Origin: Maribacter sp.
Lineage (GTDB): Bacteria > Bacteroidota > Bacteroidia > Flavobacteriales > Flavobacteriaceae
Direction of reading: 5' to 3'
NCBI GenBank assembly: GCA_020629285.1
Contig: JAHDDP010000014.1
Coordinates: 1 to 64,000 of the forward strand
DNA: 64,000 bases
The translations under genes and the position numbers were made by a program. How positions within the stretch are numbered: the stretch's first letter is position 1; each line of letters opens with the position of its first letter. The notes under the pieces are model-generated. The model was not told the origin of the DNA. It made no database searches and saw nothing but the letters and a program-made list of their open reading frames with translations. Below are positions 52,737 to 61,869 of this stretch, piece after piece.

Positions 52737-53084
52737 ATGAAAAAAATCTTAATTATAGCCGTAATGGCATTGTCTTTAGGAGCATATGCTCAAGTTGATC
52801 CTACTTTTGAAAAAGAAGGAGATAAAGTAAAAGCCACTTACTTTCACGCAAATGGAGAAAAGTCTCAAGAAGGATACTTTTTAAATGAGAAGTTAGAAGG
52901 TGAATGGAAAATGTTCAATGAAAAAGGAGAAAAAATTGCTATGGGTAACTATGAGAACGGTGTTAGAACCGGTAAGTGGTTATTCTGGGAAGGTGATGTA
53001 CAAAGCGAAGTAAATTTTGATAACAACAGAATTGCAAGTGTATCTAAAGCAAGCACAAAAGATCCTGTTGTTAGTAATAAATAA
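52737..53084 (+). CDS. Exported MORN/YwqK-type repeat protein
   Basis: A 115-residue exported protein: signal peptide MKKILIIAVMALSLGAYAQ (cleaved near 19), then three or four MORN-like repeats (YFHANGEKSQEGYFLNEKLEGEW, NEKGEKIAMGNYENGVRTGKW, LFWEGDVQSEV). Such proteins are sometimes annotated as YwqK antitoxins but no toxin is adjacent, and a periplasmic location makes that name unsafe. It is a single-gene unit with a well formed promoter and a strong bidirectional terminator. Confidence 0.8.
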   Translation: MKKILIIAVMALSLGAYAQVDPTFEKEGDKVKATYFHANGEKSQEGYFLNEKLEGEWKMFNEKGEKIAMGNYENGVRTGKWLFWEGDVQSEVNFDNNRIASVSKASTKDPVVSNK

Positions 53085-53100
53085 ACTAACTAGCTCAAAT

Positions 53101-53134
53101 AAAAAGCCCGTATCAATTATGATACGGGCTTTTT
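53101..53134. terminator. Bidirectional hairpin terminator
   Basis: Arms AAAAAGCCCGTATC (53101-53114) and complement (53121-53134) around a 6-base loop AATTAT, A and T tails on either side. It serves the MORN protein gene (left) and the RND efflux operon (right). Confidence 0.92.
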
Positions 53135-53156
53135 TATGCAATTAACTTAAAGTGGA

Positions 53157-56100
53157 TTATGCTACACTTTCAAGTTGTTCGTTTTGGTCATTGCTCTTAT
53201 TTCCAAAACTGCTGATCTTGACTTTTATACGATATACTATATTGAATAGTACAGGCACAATGATTAGAGTTAAGAAGGTAGCAACCAATAAACCGAAGAT
53301 TACGGTCCATGCCAATGGTCCCCAAAAAATTACATTGTCACCACCAATATAGATATGTGGGTTAAATTCTGAGAACAAGGCAAAGAAATCAATGTTAAGA
53401 CCAATAGCCAACGGAATTAATCCTAATACTGTTGTTATAGCTGTCAATATTACCGGTCGTAATCTTGCCTTACCACCTACTATCATAGAATCTGTTGCAT
53501 CATCCATAGTTAAGAGATCACTGTCTTCTATACCCAGACGTACTTTTTTACGATCTATTAGAATTTGGGTGTAATCGAGTAGTACCACACCGTTATTTAC
53601 TACAATACCGGCTAATGATATAATACCCATCATGGTCATCATAATTACGAAAGACCATCCGGTAATCATCAATCCTCCAAATACACCTATAAAGCTTAGG
53701 AAAATGGCAATCATAATAATCAATGGTTTAGAAATACCACCAAATTGGAAGATTAGAATAAGCATGATCAATCCTAATCCTGAGAAAAATGCACCCACTA
53801 AGAAAGCTTGTTGCTTCGCTTGCTCTTCTAATTGACCTGTATAATCAATTTTAACGGTAGCGGGAGTTCCATCAAAACTTCCCATCTCATTTTGGATTTC
53901 GGCAACAATAGCTCCGGCATCAGTAAAGCCAGGTTTTAATCCGGAGTAAATAGTTACAACTCGTTTACCGTCACGGTGTTTAATAGCACTATAACCAGAG
54001 GTATTCTTTTCGGTGGCTACAGCAGAAATAGGAATTTCCTTTATTTGTCCGTTAGAAGGGTCTCTAAAAATGATATTCTGATTGAATAACGCGCTTTTGT
54101 TGTACCTTAAGTCTTCATTAAATCTGATGTTGATATCATAATCTTCACCATCCTCTTTGTAAACACCTGCTTTTTCACCAAAAATAGAACGTCTTAACTG
54201 GTTACCAACTTGACCAACGGCAACACCTAATTCTCCCGCTTTTTGGCGATCTACAATCACTTGCATGGCTGGTTTGCCCTTGTTTACATCTATTTTCAAT
54301 TCTTCAATACCAGCAATGTTTTTAGTATTGATGTAGTTTTTAATGTCTTCAGCGGTATTGATCAATTCGTCATAATCATTACCCTCAAGTTCAATGTTAA
54401 TAGGGAAACCTGCTGGCGGCCCATTAGCATCTTTCTCTACCGATATGGCAACACCAGGATAAATACCCTGTAATGCAGCTTGCACACGACCACGAATATC
54501 CTCGGTATTTAGACCATTACGATATTTATACTCGCTAAAGTTTACGGTTACCTTACCCTTATGTGGCATTTCGGCAGATGAACCACCATCGGTAAGCGGA
54601 TTACCGGCACCTTCACCTACTACAGATACAGCAGATGCCATCATAAAGTTTTCACCCTTTTCATTCTTGTACATATCATCATCCATGATTGTGTACACCT
54701 GATTCTCAACCTCTTTGGTAATCTCATTAGTCTTCTCAATAGATGTTCCCTCAGGATATTCTACATACACATAGATTTCATTTGGTTTGTTATCTGGGAA
54801 GAATTCAATTTTAGTTCTACCGCTGCCAACGGACATACCAAATAACATGAATACACCGATCAACATTAAGAATGTAATACCAAAATACCAGTATACGTTG
54901 CTACCTCTTAAGGCGTGCTTTAATCGACGTTCATACCAATTTTCAAAACGGGCCATTGTATTCTTCTGGAATTTAATAGCAGATCCCTTAATGATATATT
55001 TGTATGCCCAGAACATGATCGCAGTAAGGATCAATACAGAACCTAAGCCGCGCATTGCACCACCAAAAATTAAAATTAACGCTCCTAGACCAACTAGAAT
55101 AGCACTCATTCTAATCAATTGCTTTAAGGTCAGTTCTTTTTCATCGGTGCTCATGAATTTGGAAACCAACATAGAGTTCATGAATATGGCAACAAATAAT
55201 GATGATCCCAATACAACGGATAATGTAATAGGGAAGTAGATCATAAACTGCCCAAATATACCGGGCCAAAGGCCTAAAGGAACAAACGCTGCCACAGTTG
55301 TAGCTGTCGATATAATAATTGGGTAGGCAATTTCACCTATACCTTTTTTAGCGGCCTCTACTCTAGACATGCCTTCGTCCATTAATCGGTATACATTTTC
55401 AACAACTACAATACCATTGTCAACCAACATACCAAGCCCCATAATCATTCCGAAGAGAATCATAGTGTTCAGCGTGTAACCTAGCCATGAAAGAATTACA
55501 AATGACATGAACATGGACATCGGTATTGCAAAACCAACGAATAATGCATTTCTAAAACCTAAGAAAAACATTAAAACGGTTACTACGAGTATAATACCAA
55601 AGATGATATTGTTTACCAAATCATCAACTTGGTTCAGTGTTCGCGTAGAAGAATCATTGGCAATAGAGATATTTAAATCTGGCGGAAAGTAATCGGCTTT
55701 CTCTTTCTTTACCAATGCTTTTATTTTATCGGCCGCAGAAATGGAGTTTCTACCCGCTCTCTTCTTAACGTCGAGCATTACTACGTTATTCCCAAATTCA
55801 CGAGCATAAGTAGTTTTGTCTTTTGCCTGAAAGTTAATCGTCGCAATATCTTTTAAGTATACCGCACCGTTCTCAGATTTAACCACAAAGTTGTTTAGTT
55901 CTTTAGGATCCTCTACCTCACCTAAAATACGAATGGTACGTCTTTGTCCAACAGTTTTCAAATTACCGGCAGACATGGTCATGTTACCATTGCTTATAGC
56001 GCTGATAACATCTTGAAAGCTAATTTTAGCAGCCATCATTTTGTAGATGTCAACACCAACTTCCACCTCTAAATCTTGTGCTCCACGAATGTCTGCTTGT

Positions 56101-56660
56101 TTAATTTCTTGTAGATCTTCTACCTCATCTTGCAAGTATTCTGCAAATTCCTTTAATTTCTCTACAGGATAATCCCCTGTAAAGTTGATATTCATAATCG
56201 GTACTTCTTCAGAGAAGTTAAGGTCGAAGACATTTGGCTCTACCTTGGCACCATTGAATGTTGGCCAGTCTTCACTTGCTTTTTCACTATCAACTTCATC
56301 CTTCACCTTTTGTTTGGCTTGTTCAACCGTAATATCTTCATCGAATTCTATGGTTAGAATAGCGTAATCTTCCTGTGATGTTGAAGTAATTTCAACAACG
56401 TTACTAATATTCTTAAGCCTGTCTTCTAACGGATCGGTAATAAGTTTTTCAATATCCTCGGCAGTGTTACCGGGGTAAGGTGTGCTAACATATATCTTGG
56501 TTTCTATAATTTCGGGAAAATCCTCTCTCGGCATGGCCATATAGGCGCTAAAACCCAACCATAGAAAAATGGCTATCATGACATAAATAACCGAAGGGTT
56601 ATCAATGGCCCAAGACGATAGACCGAATTCCTTGTCGGCGTTCTTTTGTACTTTGCTCAT
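53157..56660 (-). CDS. RND efflux transporter permease
   Basis: A 1167-residue inner-membrane efflux pump subunit with the 12-helix RND plan and two large periplasmic loops. It is longer than AcrB (about 1050), mostly through an insert of two extra helices (about 515-565, IRMSAILVGLGALILIFGG onward) between TM6 and the linker. The proton-relay region of TM4 reads MLVDNGIVVVEN (about 413-424, Asp-Asn where AcrB has Asp-Asp) and TM10 reads GIVVNNGVVLLD (Asn where AcrB has Lys940). These substitutions recur in a Bacteroidota subfamily. Last gene of the tetR-tolC-adaptor-RND operon, 6 bases after the adaptor. Confidence 0.9.
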   Translation of the reverse strand: MSKVQKNADKEFGLSSWAIDNPSVIYVMIAIFLWLGFSAYMAMPREDFPEIIETKIYVSTPYPGNTAEDIEKLITDPLEDRLKNISNVVEITSTSQEDYAILTIEFDEDITVEQAKQKVKDEVDSEKASEDWPTFNGAKVEPNVFDLNFSEEVPIMNINFTGDYPVEKLKEFAEYLQDEVEDLQEIKQADIRGAQDLEVEVGVDIYKMMAAKISFQDVISAISNGNMTMSAGNLKTVGQRRTIRILGEVEDPKELNNFVVKSENGAVYLKDIATINFQAKDKTTYAREFGNNVVMLDVKKRAGRNSISAADKIKALVKKEKADYFPPDLNISIANDSSTRTLNQVDDLVNNIIFGIILVVTVLMFFLGFRNALFVGFAIPMSMFMSFVILSWLGYTLNTMILFGMIMGLGMLVDNGIVVVENVYRLMDEGMSRVEAAKKGIGEIAYPIIISTATTVAAFVPLGLWPGIFGQFMIYFPITLSVVLGSSLFVAIFMNSMLVSKFMSTDEKELTLKQLIRMSAILVGLGALILIFGGAMRGLGSVLILTAIMFWAYKYIIKGSAIKFQKNTMARFENWYERRLKHALRGSNVYWYFGITFLMLIGVFMLFGMSVGSGRTKIEFFPDNKPNEIYVYVEYPEGTSIEKTNEITKEVENQVYTIMDDDMYKNEKGENFMMASAVSVVGEGAGNPLTDGGSSAEMPHKGKVTVNFSEYKYRNGLNTEDIRGRVQAALQGIYPGVAISVEKDANGPPAGFPINIELEGNDYDELINTAEDIKNYINTKNIAGIEELKIDVNKGKPAMQVIVDRQKAGELGVAVGQVGNQLRRSIFGEKAGVYKEDGEDYDINIRFNEDLRYNKSALFNQNIIFRDPSNGQIKEIPISAVATEKNTSGYSAIKHRDGKRVVTIYSGLKPGFTDAGAIVAEIQNEMGSFDGTPATVKIDYTGQLEEQAKQQAFLVGAFFSGLGLIMLILIFQFGGISKPLIIMIAIFLSFIGVFGGLMITGWSFVIMMTMMGIISLAGIVVNNGVVLLDYTQILIDRKKVRLGIEDSDLLTMDDATDSMIVGGKARLRPVILTAITTVLGLIPLAIGLNIDFFALFSEFNPHIYIGGDNVIFWGPLAWTVIFGLLVATFLTLIIVPVLFNIVYRIKVKISSFGNKSNDQNEQLESVA

Positions 56661-56666
56661 CGATAT

Positions 56667-57833
56667 TTATTTTTTGATTTTTACTTTTTGACCATCCTTA
56701 ACGCTTCTGGCACCTTCTTTTATTATTTCATTACCATCGGCTAAACCAGATAACACTTCAATATTCGCACCTTGGGTTTTACCAGTTGTGATAACACTTC
56801 TTTTTACTAGAGCTTCTCCATCAGCATTAGGCTCTTCCGCTACGAATACATACTGCTCGCCGTCTGCATTTTCCGAAATTATACTGGTTGGTATTAAAAT
56901 AGCTTCTTCACTGGTGTAGTCATTTATAGCAACCTTTGCAGTTAAATTAGGTTTTATTCTACCGTCTTTGTTAGGTACGGGAATTTCAGCTTCAAAAGAA
57001 CGGTTAGAAGGATTGATGAAATTACCTGTCTCTCTAATTTTGGTAACAATGCTGTCGCCTAAAACAGGAAAGTATACCAATGCTTCTTTTCCTTTGGTTA
57101 CATTGCCAATGTAAGATTCTGGAACCTCTACTTCAATATACATGTCTGATAGGTTTACAATACGAAAAACCTCAGAACCTGGACCTGGAGCAACCACTGT
57201 ACCTTGATCTTTTATTACATTATCAATGATACCGGAGAACGGAGCTCTAATAGTAGATTTTCCTAATTGACTCTGTGCCTGAGATACCATATTTTCAGCA
57301 GCTTCATAATTGGTTTTAGCCTGTAAGAATTGGATTTCTGAACCAATATTCTGATTCCATAAACGCTCTTGACGTTCAAAAGTAGTTTTAGCAAGTGCGG
57401 CCTGAGATTTCAGTTGGCTTAATTGGCTTGACATGCCACCATCATCAATAGTAGCCAATACCTGACCTCTAGAAACTTTAGCGCCTTCTTTAACATAGAC
57501 CCTTTGTAGTGTACCAGCCATTTCTGGATAGATCAATACATTTTGTTTGGTAGAAACATCGCCCTGTAATTCTAGAAAGTGATTAAATACTTCTTTTTTA
57601 GCGGTTAAGGTATTTACCAAAGGCAATTTTTCCTCATTACCTAAAATACCGATAGCGGAATCCAATGATTTAAGTTGGGCATCTATAACTTTTTGCTGAG
57701 CTGTAATTTCATTCTTCTTTGCTCTTATAGCTTCCAAATCTTGTTGGGCTATAATATCCGCTACCGATTGCTCGCCGTCACCGCACGAGTAAATGCCTAT
57801 GGTTGCAGTTAATAAGATTAGTATTTTCTTCAT
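56667..57833 (-). CDS. RND efflux periplasmic adaptor lipoprotein
   Basis: A 388-residue membrane-fusion protein. Lipobox IYSC with Cys17; an alpha-helical hairpin (about 32-75 and 125-170, QQKVIDAQLKSLDSA, AALAKTTFERQERL), a lipoyl domain (LIYPEMAGTLQRVYVKEGAKV and STIRAPFSGIIDNVIKDQG), a beta-barrel (IYIEVEVPESYIGNV-like) and a C-terminal membrane-proximal domain. It bridges the pump and TolC. It lies 25 bases after tolC and 6 before the permease gene in one operon. Confidence 0.92.
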   Translation of the reverse strand: MKKILILLTATIGIYSCGDGEQSVADIIAQQDLEAIRAKKNEITAQQKVIDAQLKSLDSAIGILGNEEKLPLVNTLTAKKEVFNHFLELQGDVSTKQNVLIYPEMAGTLQRVYVKEGAKVSRGQVLATIDDGGMSSQLSQLKSQAALAKTTFERQERLWNQNIGSEIQFLQAKTNYEAAENMVSQAQSQLGKSTIRAPFSGIIDNVIKDQGTVVAPGPGSEVFRIVNLSDMYIEVEVPESYIGNVTKGKEALVYFPVLGDSIVTKIRETGNFINPSNRSFEAEIPVPNKDGRIKPNLTAKVAINDYTSEEAILIPTSIISENADGEQYVFVAEEPNADGEALVKRSVITTGKTQGANIEVLSGLADGNEIIKEGARSVKDGQKVKIKK

Positions 57834-57858
57834 GATTGTATTTTTAATGATTGATTAT

Positions 57859-59199
57859 TTAGTCTTTTGTATTTATGATGATTTCCAACTCGGTTTTTTT
57901 ATTTATAACCTCAACCATAGATTGCAAGAATTCTTGTTGGGTGGTATATAATTGTGTTTGAGCCTGTCTTAACTCAAAACTGGTGGCTAAACCTTCTTTA
58001 TATTTTATTTGGTTTTTATTTTCAATACGTTCAGATAGCATTAGGTTTTGTTTGGCAGTTTCATAATTATCAATAGCTAATGTGTAGTTATTCTTTGCAT
58101 TTTCTAATTGTAATCTAATCTGTTGTTCTGCCTCTGTTAATTGTGTTTTTGCTTTTTCTAAAGCAATTTTAGCACGTTGCGTACTGGCGCTTCTTTTTAA
58201 AGAACTGAAAATTGGAATATTGAGATCTAAACCCAATATGGAAGAATCAAACCACTCTTGATCTCCGCCAAAAAAATCAAAGCTTTCTGAGTAGGCAGAA
58301 CTACCGTAGTTGATGTATGCATTTAACGTTGGTAACGCACGACTTCTTGCTAATTTCCATTCAAAAAAGCGTTGTTCGTTTAAATTCTCCGCTAGTTTGT
58401 AATCTACATTGTCTTCAATATTAAAATCGGTAGTTAGAATACCTAAATCCATTTTTGACATCGTTAAATCTTCTAGTTTCTCTTGCAGTTGAGTTGGTGC
58501 GTTAAGATCTAGCCCCATACTTACATTTAGCATTTGTAAAGTAATTTCCTTAAGTCTAAGGGTATTTTGCAACTGATTTTCTATAGATGATAAGGTGATC
58601 TGTAACTGATCAACACTTTCTTCATCTCCTAATCCGTTTTCAAACAATTTTGAGGTTTCAAAAAGTGTCTTTTCAAGCGTTTCTTTATTCTTCTCCAATA
58701 TTTTTACGCTCTCTTCAGCTAGAAGCACGTTGCCGTATGCTTCAACTACTTGCTTTCTAACATCTAAATCGGTTTTCTCTTTGTTGTTGTCGCTATAACT
58801 TAAAAAAGCTTTTGTTGCTTGTACACCTACAATGTACGAACCATCAAAAATTTGTTGTGTTAAGGTAGCAGTAGCTGTCATGGATTGTGGTTGAGAGAAT
58901 ACTACGGGAATAAATTCTCCTGCTGCACCTCCTACTAGTTCTGCTGGTAACAATGTTACAGGTTGTTTTAATTGATTGGAGTATCCTACAGATCCATTTA
59001 TTTGTGGTAACCCACCTGCTATAGTTTCCCATTTTTGCTTTTGGGCGTCTATAATATCTCTATTGGCGTTTATCGCGGAATAGTTATTTTCCAAAGCAAA
59101 GTCTATGGCCTCGTCTAAAGTGAAGGAATAGTTTTGCTCTTGTGAAAACCCTAAGCTTATACTTAGAATTGTGATTAAGATTACTAGTTGATTTCGCAT
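57859..59199 (-). CDS. TolC-family outer membrane efflux protein
   Basis: A 446-residue outer-membrane channel. Signal peptide cleaved near SLGFSQ (about 20); then the duplicated TolC repeat with long helices (YSAINANRDIIDAQKQKWET, VKILEKNKETLEKTLFETSK; ALEKAKTQLTEAEQQIRLQ, YETAKQNLMLSERIENKNQI) and the ending SFELRQAQTQLYTTQQEFLQ. Length is normal for Bacteroidota TolC proteins. Its ATG directly follows the tetR stop (TAA ATG), so the four genes are tightly coupled. Confidence 0.92.
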   Translation of the reverse strand: MRNQLVILITILSISLGFSQEQNYSFTLDEAIDFALENNYSAINANRDIIDAQKQKWETIAGGLPQINGSVGYSNQLKQPVTLLPAELVGGAAGEFIPVVFSQPQSMTATATLTQQIFDGSYIVGVQATKAFLSYSDNNKEKTDLDVRKQVVEAYGNVLLAEESVKILEKNKETLEKTLFETSKLFENGLGDEESVDQLQITLSSIENQLQNTLRLKEITLQMLNVSMGLDLNAPTQLQEKLEDLTMSKMDLGILTTDFNIEDNVDYKLAENLNEQRFFEWKLARSRALPTLNAYINYGSSAYSESFDFFGGDQEWFDSSILGLDLNIPIFSSLKRSASTQRAKIALEKAKTQLTEAEQQIRLQLENAKNNYTLAIDNYETAKQNLMLSERIENKNQIKYKEGLATSFELRQAQTQLYTTQQEFLQSMVEVINKKTELEIIINTKD

Positions 59200-59805
59200 T
59201 TATTCTTGATTTGAATTGATGATGTTGTTTAAAATTGCTTTTCCTTTTGGGGTGACTATTCCTCTAAGGTGATATTCTAAAAATGAATCCATTAAATGTG
59301 CTATTGGAAAACGATTTATAGGAAATACATTCTGATCTTTTATACTGCTCATACCGGTAAAATATATTCTGGCAACGAATTCGGGATCAATATTATCTCT
59401 AAACAAACCTTGTTCAAGACCTTGCTGCACATTCAACAATACACAACCGTGCATTTTATTGAACTGCTGGTCTTTAAGGTTCTTGTGTATTTTTGGATAG
59501 TACTTCATCAATTGATATTGAGGAGAACTTTTTTCATTATTTAAATGAGACATTACATATTTTTTAATCTCATATAACTCTTCAATCGCATTTTTGTTCA
59601 TCGCTATAATAACATCTATGCCATCACTTAAATGACAAAACTTATTCATAACACAATCTTCAACTAAAGCGGTCTTGTTACTGTATTCACTATAAATTGT
59701 TTTTTTAGACATGCCTATTTCATTCGCAATGTCATCCATGGTAATGCTTTTAAAACCATGCTCTAAGAATAGCTTTGATGCCGTATCCCGTATTTTTTCC
59801 TTCAT
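59200..59805 (-). CDS. TetR/AcrR-family repressor of the efflux operon
   Basis: A 201-residue repressor. ATG 59805 gives MKEKIRDTASKLFLEHGFKS; the frame continues upstream to a TTG at 59856 but this would overlap the operator. The HTH is about 24-45 (SITMDDIANEIGMSKKTIYSEYSNK). The C-terminal ligand domain has many Phe, Met and His (VARIYFTGMSSIKDQNVFP). A palindrome GAAACTT/AAGTTTC lies upstream, so it probably controls its own operon (tetR-tolC-adaptor-RND) in response to an unknown ligand. Confidence 0.9.
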   Translation of the reverse strand: MKEKIRDTASKLFLEHGFKSITMDDIANEIGMSKKTIYSEYSNKTALVEDCVMNKFCHLSDGIDVIIAMNKNAIEELYEIKKYVMSHLNNEKSSPQYQLMKYYPKIHKNLKDQQFNKMHGCVLLNVQQGLEQGLFRDNIDPEFVARIYFTGMSSIKDQNVFPINRFPIAHLMDSFLEYHLRGIVTPKGKAILNNIINSNQE

Positions 59806-59826
59806 AACGGTGGCAAATATAGTGCA

Positions 59827-59854
59827 GGAAACTTTAGAAACTTGTAAAGTTTCC
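59827..59854 (-). promoter_or_regulatory. TetR operator upstream of the efflux operon
   Basis: Outer dyad GGAAACTTT (59827-59835) and AAAGTTTCC (59846-59854), inner dyad GAAACTT (59837-59843) and AAGTTTC (59847-59853) with a 3-base spacer, plus a further AAAGTTTT at 59855-59862. All are 22-50 bases before the tetR ATG. A -7-like TATATTTG (59821-59814) sits between operator and ATG. Confidence 0.65.
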
Positions 59855-59856
59855 AA

Positions 59857-60177
59857 AGTTTTACAATTTATTAATCTTAGACGTAGTTATTTAACAATAT
59901 GTTACTAATTGATTTCTAGTATTTTATGTGTCTGTTGGGTAGAAATAGAGAAATTAGGATTTAGAAATTATGTCACTTTTAGCTTAAAAATTCGTTTTAT
60001 GCCATGAAAAAATATAGAAGGAAGAGGAAGAAATTTAGATTAACCTCACTTGTAATTATCCTAAATTACTACTGGGCTCTTTGTATGATCGTTAGTGGAT
60101 AAAGATATATTAATGTGTCTATTTTAATGGGTCGATTGACCTGTGCTAGTTTATTGATAAGAAGGTTTCTTAAAAAT
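59857..60177. other. Intergenic region after the efflux operator
   Basis: 321 bases, AT-rich. It contains one 32-codon frame at 60004-60102 (listed separately) and the far copy of the operator half-site. I see no terminator for the ASPIC-protein gene that ends at 60178, and no other feature. Confidence 0.4.
60004..60102 (+). CDS. Possible 32-residue membrane peptide
   Basis: A short frame, ATG to TAA, coding for MKKYRRKRKKFRLTSLVIIL followed by NYYWALCMIVSG: strongly basic N-terminus and one hydrophobic segment. No -7 element or homology is visible, and the context (between an efflux operator and the end of a convergent gene) gives no support, so it may be chance. Confidence 0.2.
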   Translation: MKKYRRKRKKFRLTSLVIILNYYWALCMIVSG

Positions 60178-61869
60178 TCACTTCTTCTTAATAAAGAATA
60201 CATACACCATAATAAGTAAAACCATGCCAACTATAAAATACAGGGTATAAGATGTTGCCTTTTTAGAATTCGGTTTTTCTTTAATGTCTAATTGTTGATT
60301 GATCTCAACATTGGTTAAGATTTGAGTATTTCCACCCGTCCAATTCACAATAACAGAATCTACTTTTGTATTGGTTCCTAACCCAAAGTGTGCAATGACA
60401 GAATTTTGTGATAAATGGCTGGATCCGCCACCATCTATTTCTCTGATCGTTCTTTTTCCATTAGCCACTACGGTTACGCGAGAGCCAATACCATTAGTTT
60501 CTGAAGCAATACCATTCAACGCTACTTTTAACCAATTGCCGTTGGCAATGTCATTTCTAAATAGACGGGTAGTTGATGCTATGGGGTAATTTAAAATTGG
60601 TTGCTGGTTTACGACCAACAAGTCCATATCGCCATCATTATCCATGTCGAAAATAACAGAACCTCTACCAATACCATAATCGTTAATAGCTAGTTCTCTG
60701 CCTTTTTCAGTGTACGTGTTATCATTGTTTTCAAAAAAGAAATTACCCATAGGCGTGCAATTGGGGTTTAAATCTCCATTGGCAACAAACAAATCTAAAT
60801 CTTCATCATGGTCAAAATCAGCAAAATTCGCACCCCAACTAATTGCTAAGTTGTAAGTACCTAACTCTTTGGCTTTGTCTACAAATGGGTTACCGGTACC
60901 TTGGTTTTCCATTAGCATATTAAACTTGATGTTGGTAATATAATAATCCATCCACCCATCACCGTTATAGTCACCCACTGCAGCACCCATGGCGTTGATT
61001 TTTAAATCCATTTCGGTTTGTTCGCTAACGTCTTCAAAATGGTCATCAGGATATTCATTTTGGTATAGAAAATTTGGTACTGCTTTATAGCCAAAATCTT
61101 GATTTACCAATAAGTCTTGGTCTTGGTCATTATCATAATCAGTGAATACACCACCAAAACCAAAACCTTTATGACCTAAACCATATTCATCATATACATT
61201 TTCAAAACTTTTACCACCTTTGTTTTTTAGTAAATAACTTCTTGCGGTTTGGTTGGCACTTACTATCGTAGCATCTTTTATGATTCCCAATTTACCGGTA
61301 AACTCTTGAAAATAATTACCAACAAACAAATCAGGATAACCATCGGCATCAATATCACCAAAGCTTGGACCTGTGCTGAAGGAATTTAAATCTTCTAATC
61401 CGTATTCATTAGTAACATCTTTAAATGTGGAGTCCCCATTATTTAAGAACAATAGGTTTTTAGCTCTTGGTATAACACTTTTACCATCGGTGGTGGTAAT
61501 GGTGGTGATGAACAAGTCCCTGTATCCATCTTTGTTAATATCTGCGCTGACTACACCCTGGGTAACATAGTCATTGGTAACTTCAAGACCAGAACCTTCA
61601 AAAATATCTTTAAATGTTCCGTTTCCATTGTTAAGGTATAACCGATCAGATTTTATACCACTTGTTATATAAAGATCTTCAAAGCCGTCATTGTTAAAAT
61701 CAAATACGGTAACTCCGCCACCAAAAGTACCTTCGTAGACTTCATATTGGTGGTCAATACCTGATGCTTCCGTAACGTCTGTAAATGTTTGTTGTGCATT
61801 ACTAAGCCATCCGCAGAAAAAAAGCAGTAAGCTTATGATTTTTGTAAATGATGCTATATTATTTTTCAT
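60178..61869 (-). CDS. CRTAC1/ASPIC FG-GAP repeat protein with C-terminal membrane helix
   Basis: A 563-residue exported protein. Signal peptide to about residue 25; then six or seven FG-GAP/VCBS calcium-binding repeats (DFNNDGFEDLYIT, DINKDGYRDLFIT, DIDADGYPDLFVG, DYDNDQDQDLLV, DYNGDGWMDYYIT, DFDHDEDLDLFVA, DMDNDGDMDLLVV) of a beta-propeller, and an ASPIC/UnbV domain (about 440-515, GIGSRVTVVANGKRTIREID, VNWTGGNTQIL). The end is a membrane helix TLYFIVGMVLLIMVYVFF with a KKK tail, so it may be anchored by its C-terminus, uncommon for this family. It overlaps the PAP2 gene by 11 bases. Function unknown. Confidence 0.88.
   Translation of the reverse strand: MKNNIASFTKIISLLLFFCGWLSNAQQTFTDVTEASGIDHQYEVYEGTFGGGVTVFDFNNDGFEDLYITSGIKSDRLYLNNGNGTFKDIFEGSGLEVTNDYVTQGVVSADINKDGYRDLFITTITTTDGKSVIPRAKNLLFLNNGDSTFKDVTNEYGLEDLNSFSTGPSFGDIDADGYPDLFVGNYFQEFTGKLGIIKDATIVSANQTARSYLLKNKGGKSFENVYDEYGLGHKGFGFGGVFTDYDNDQDQDLLVNQDFGYKAVPNFLYQNEYPDDHFEDVSEQTEMDLKINAMGAAVGDYNGDGWMDYYITNIKFNMLMENQGTGNPFVDKAKELGTYNLAISWGANFADFDHDEDLDLFVANGDLNPNCTPMGNFFFENNDNTYTEKGRELAINDYGIGRGSVIFDMDNDGDMDLLVVNQQPILNYPIASTTRLFRNDIANGNWLKVALNGIASETNGIGSRVTVVANGKRTIREIDGGGSSHLSQNSVIAHFGLGTNTKVDSVIVNWTGGNTQILTNVEINQQLDIKEKPNSKKATSYTLYFIVGMVLLIMVYVFFIKKK

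Noticed and set aside
52737-53084. Toxin-antitoxin system (YwqK label)
   Set aside because: The protein has a signal peptide and MORN repeats and no toxin gene lies beside it, so the antitoxin label is not supported.
54787-55239. 150-codon plus-strand frame opposite the RND permease gene
   Set aside because: Shadow frame within a well supported gene; no recognisable features.
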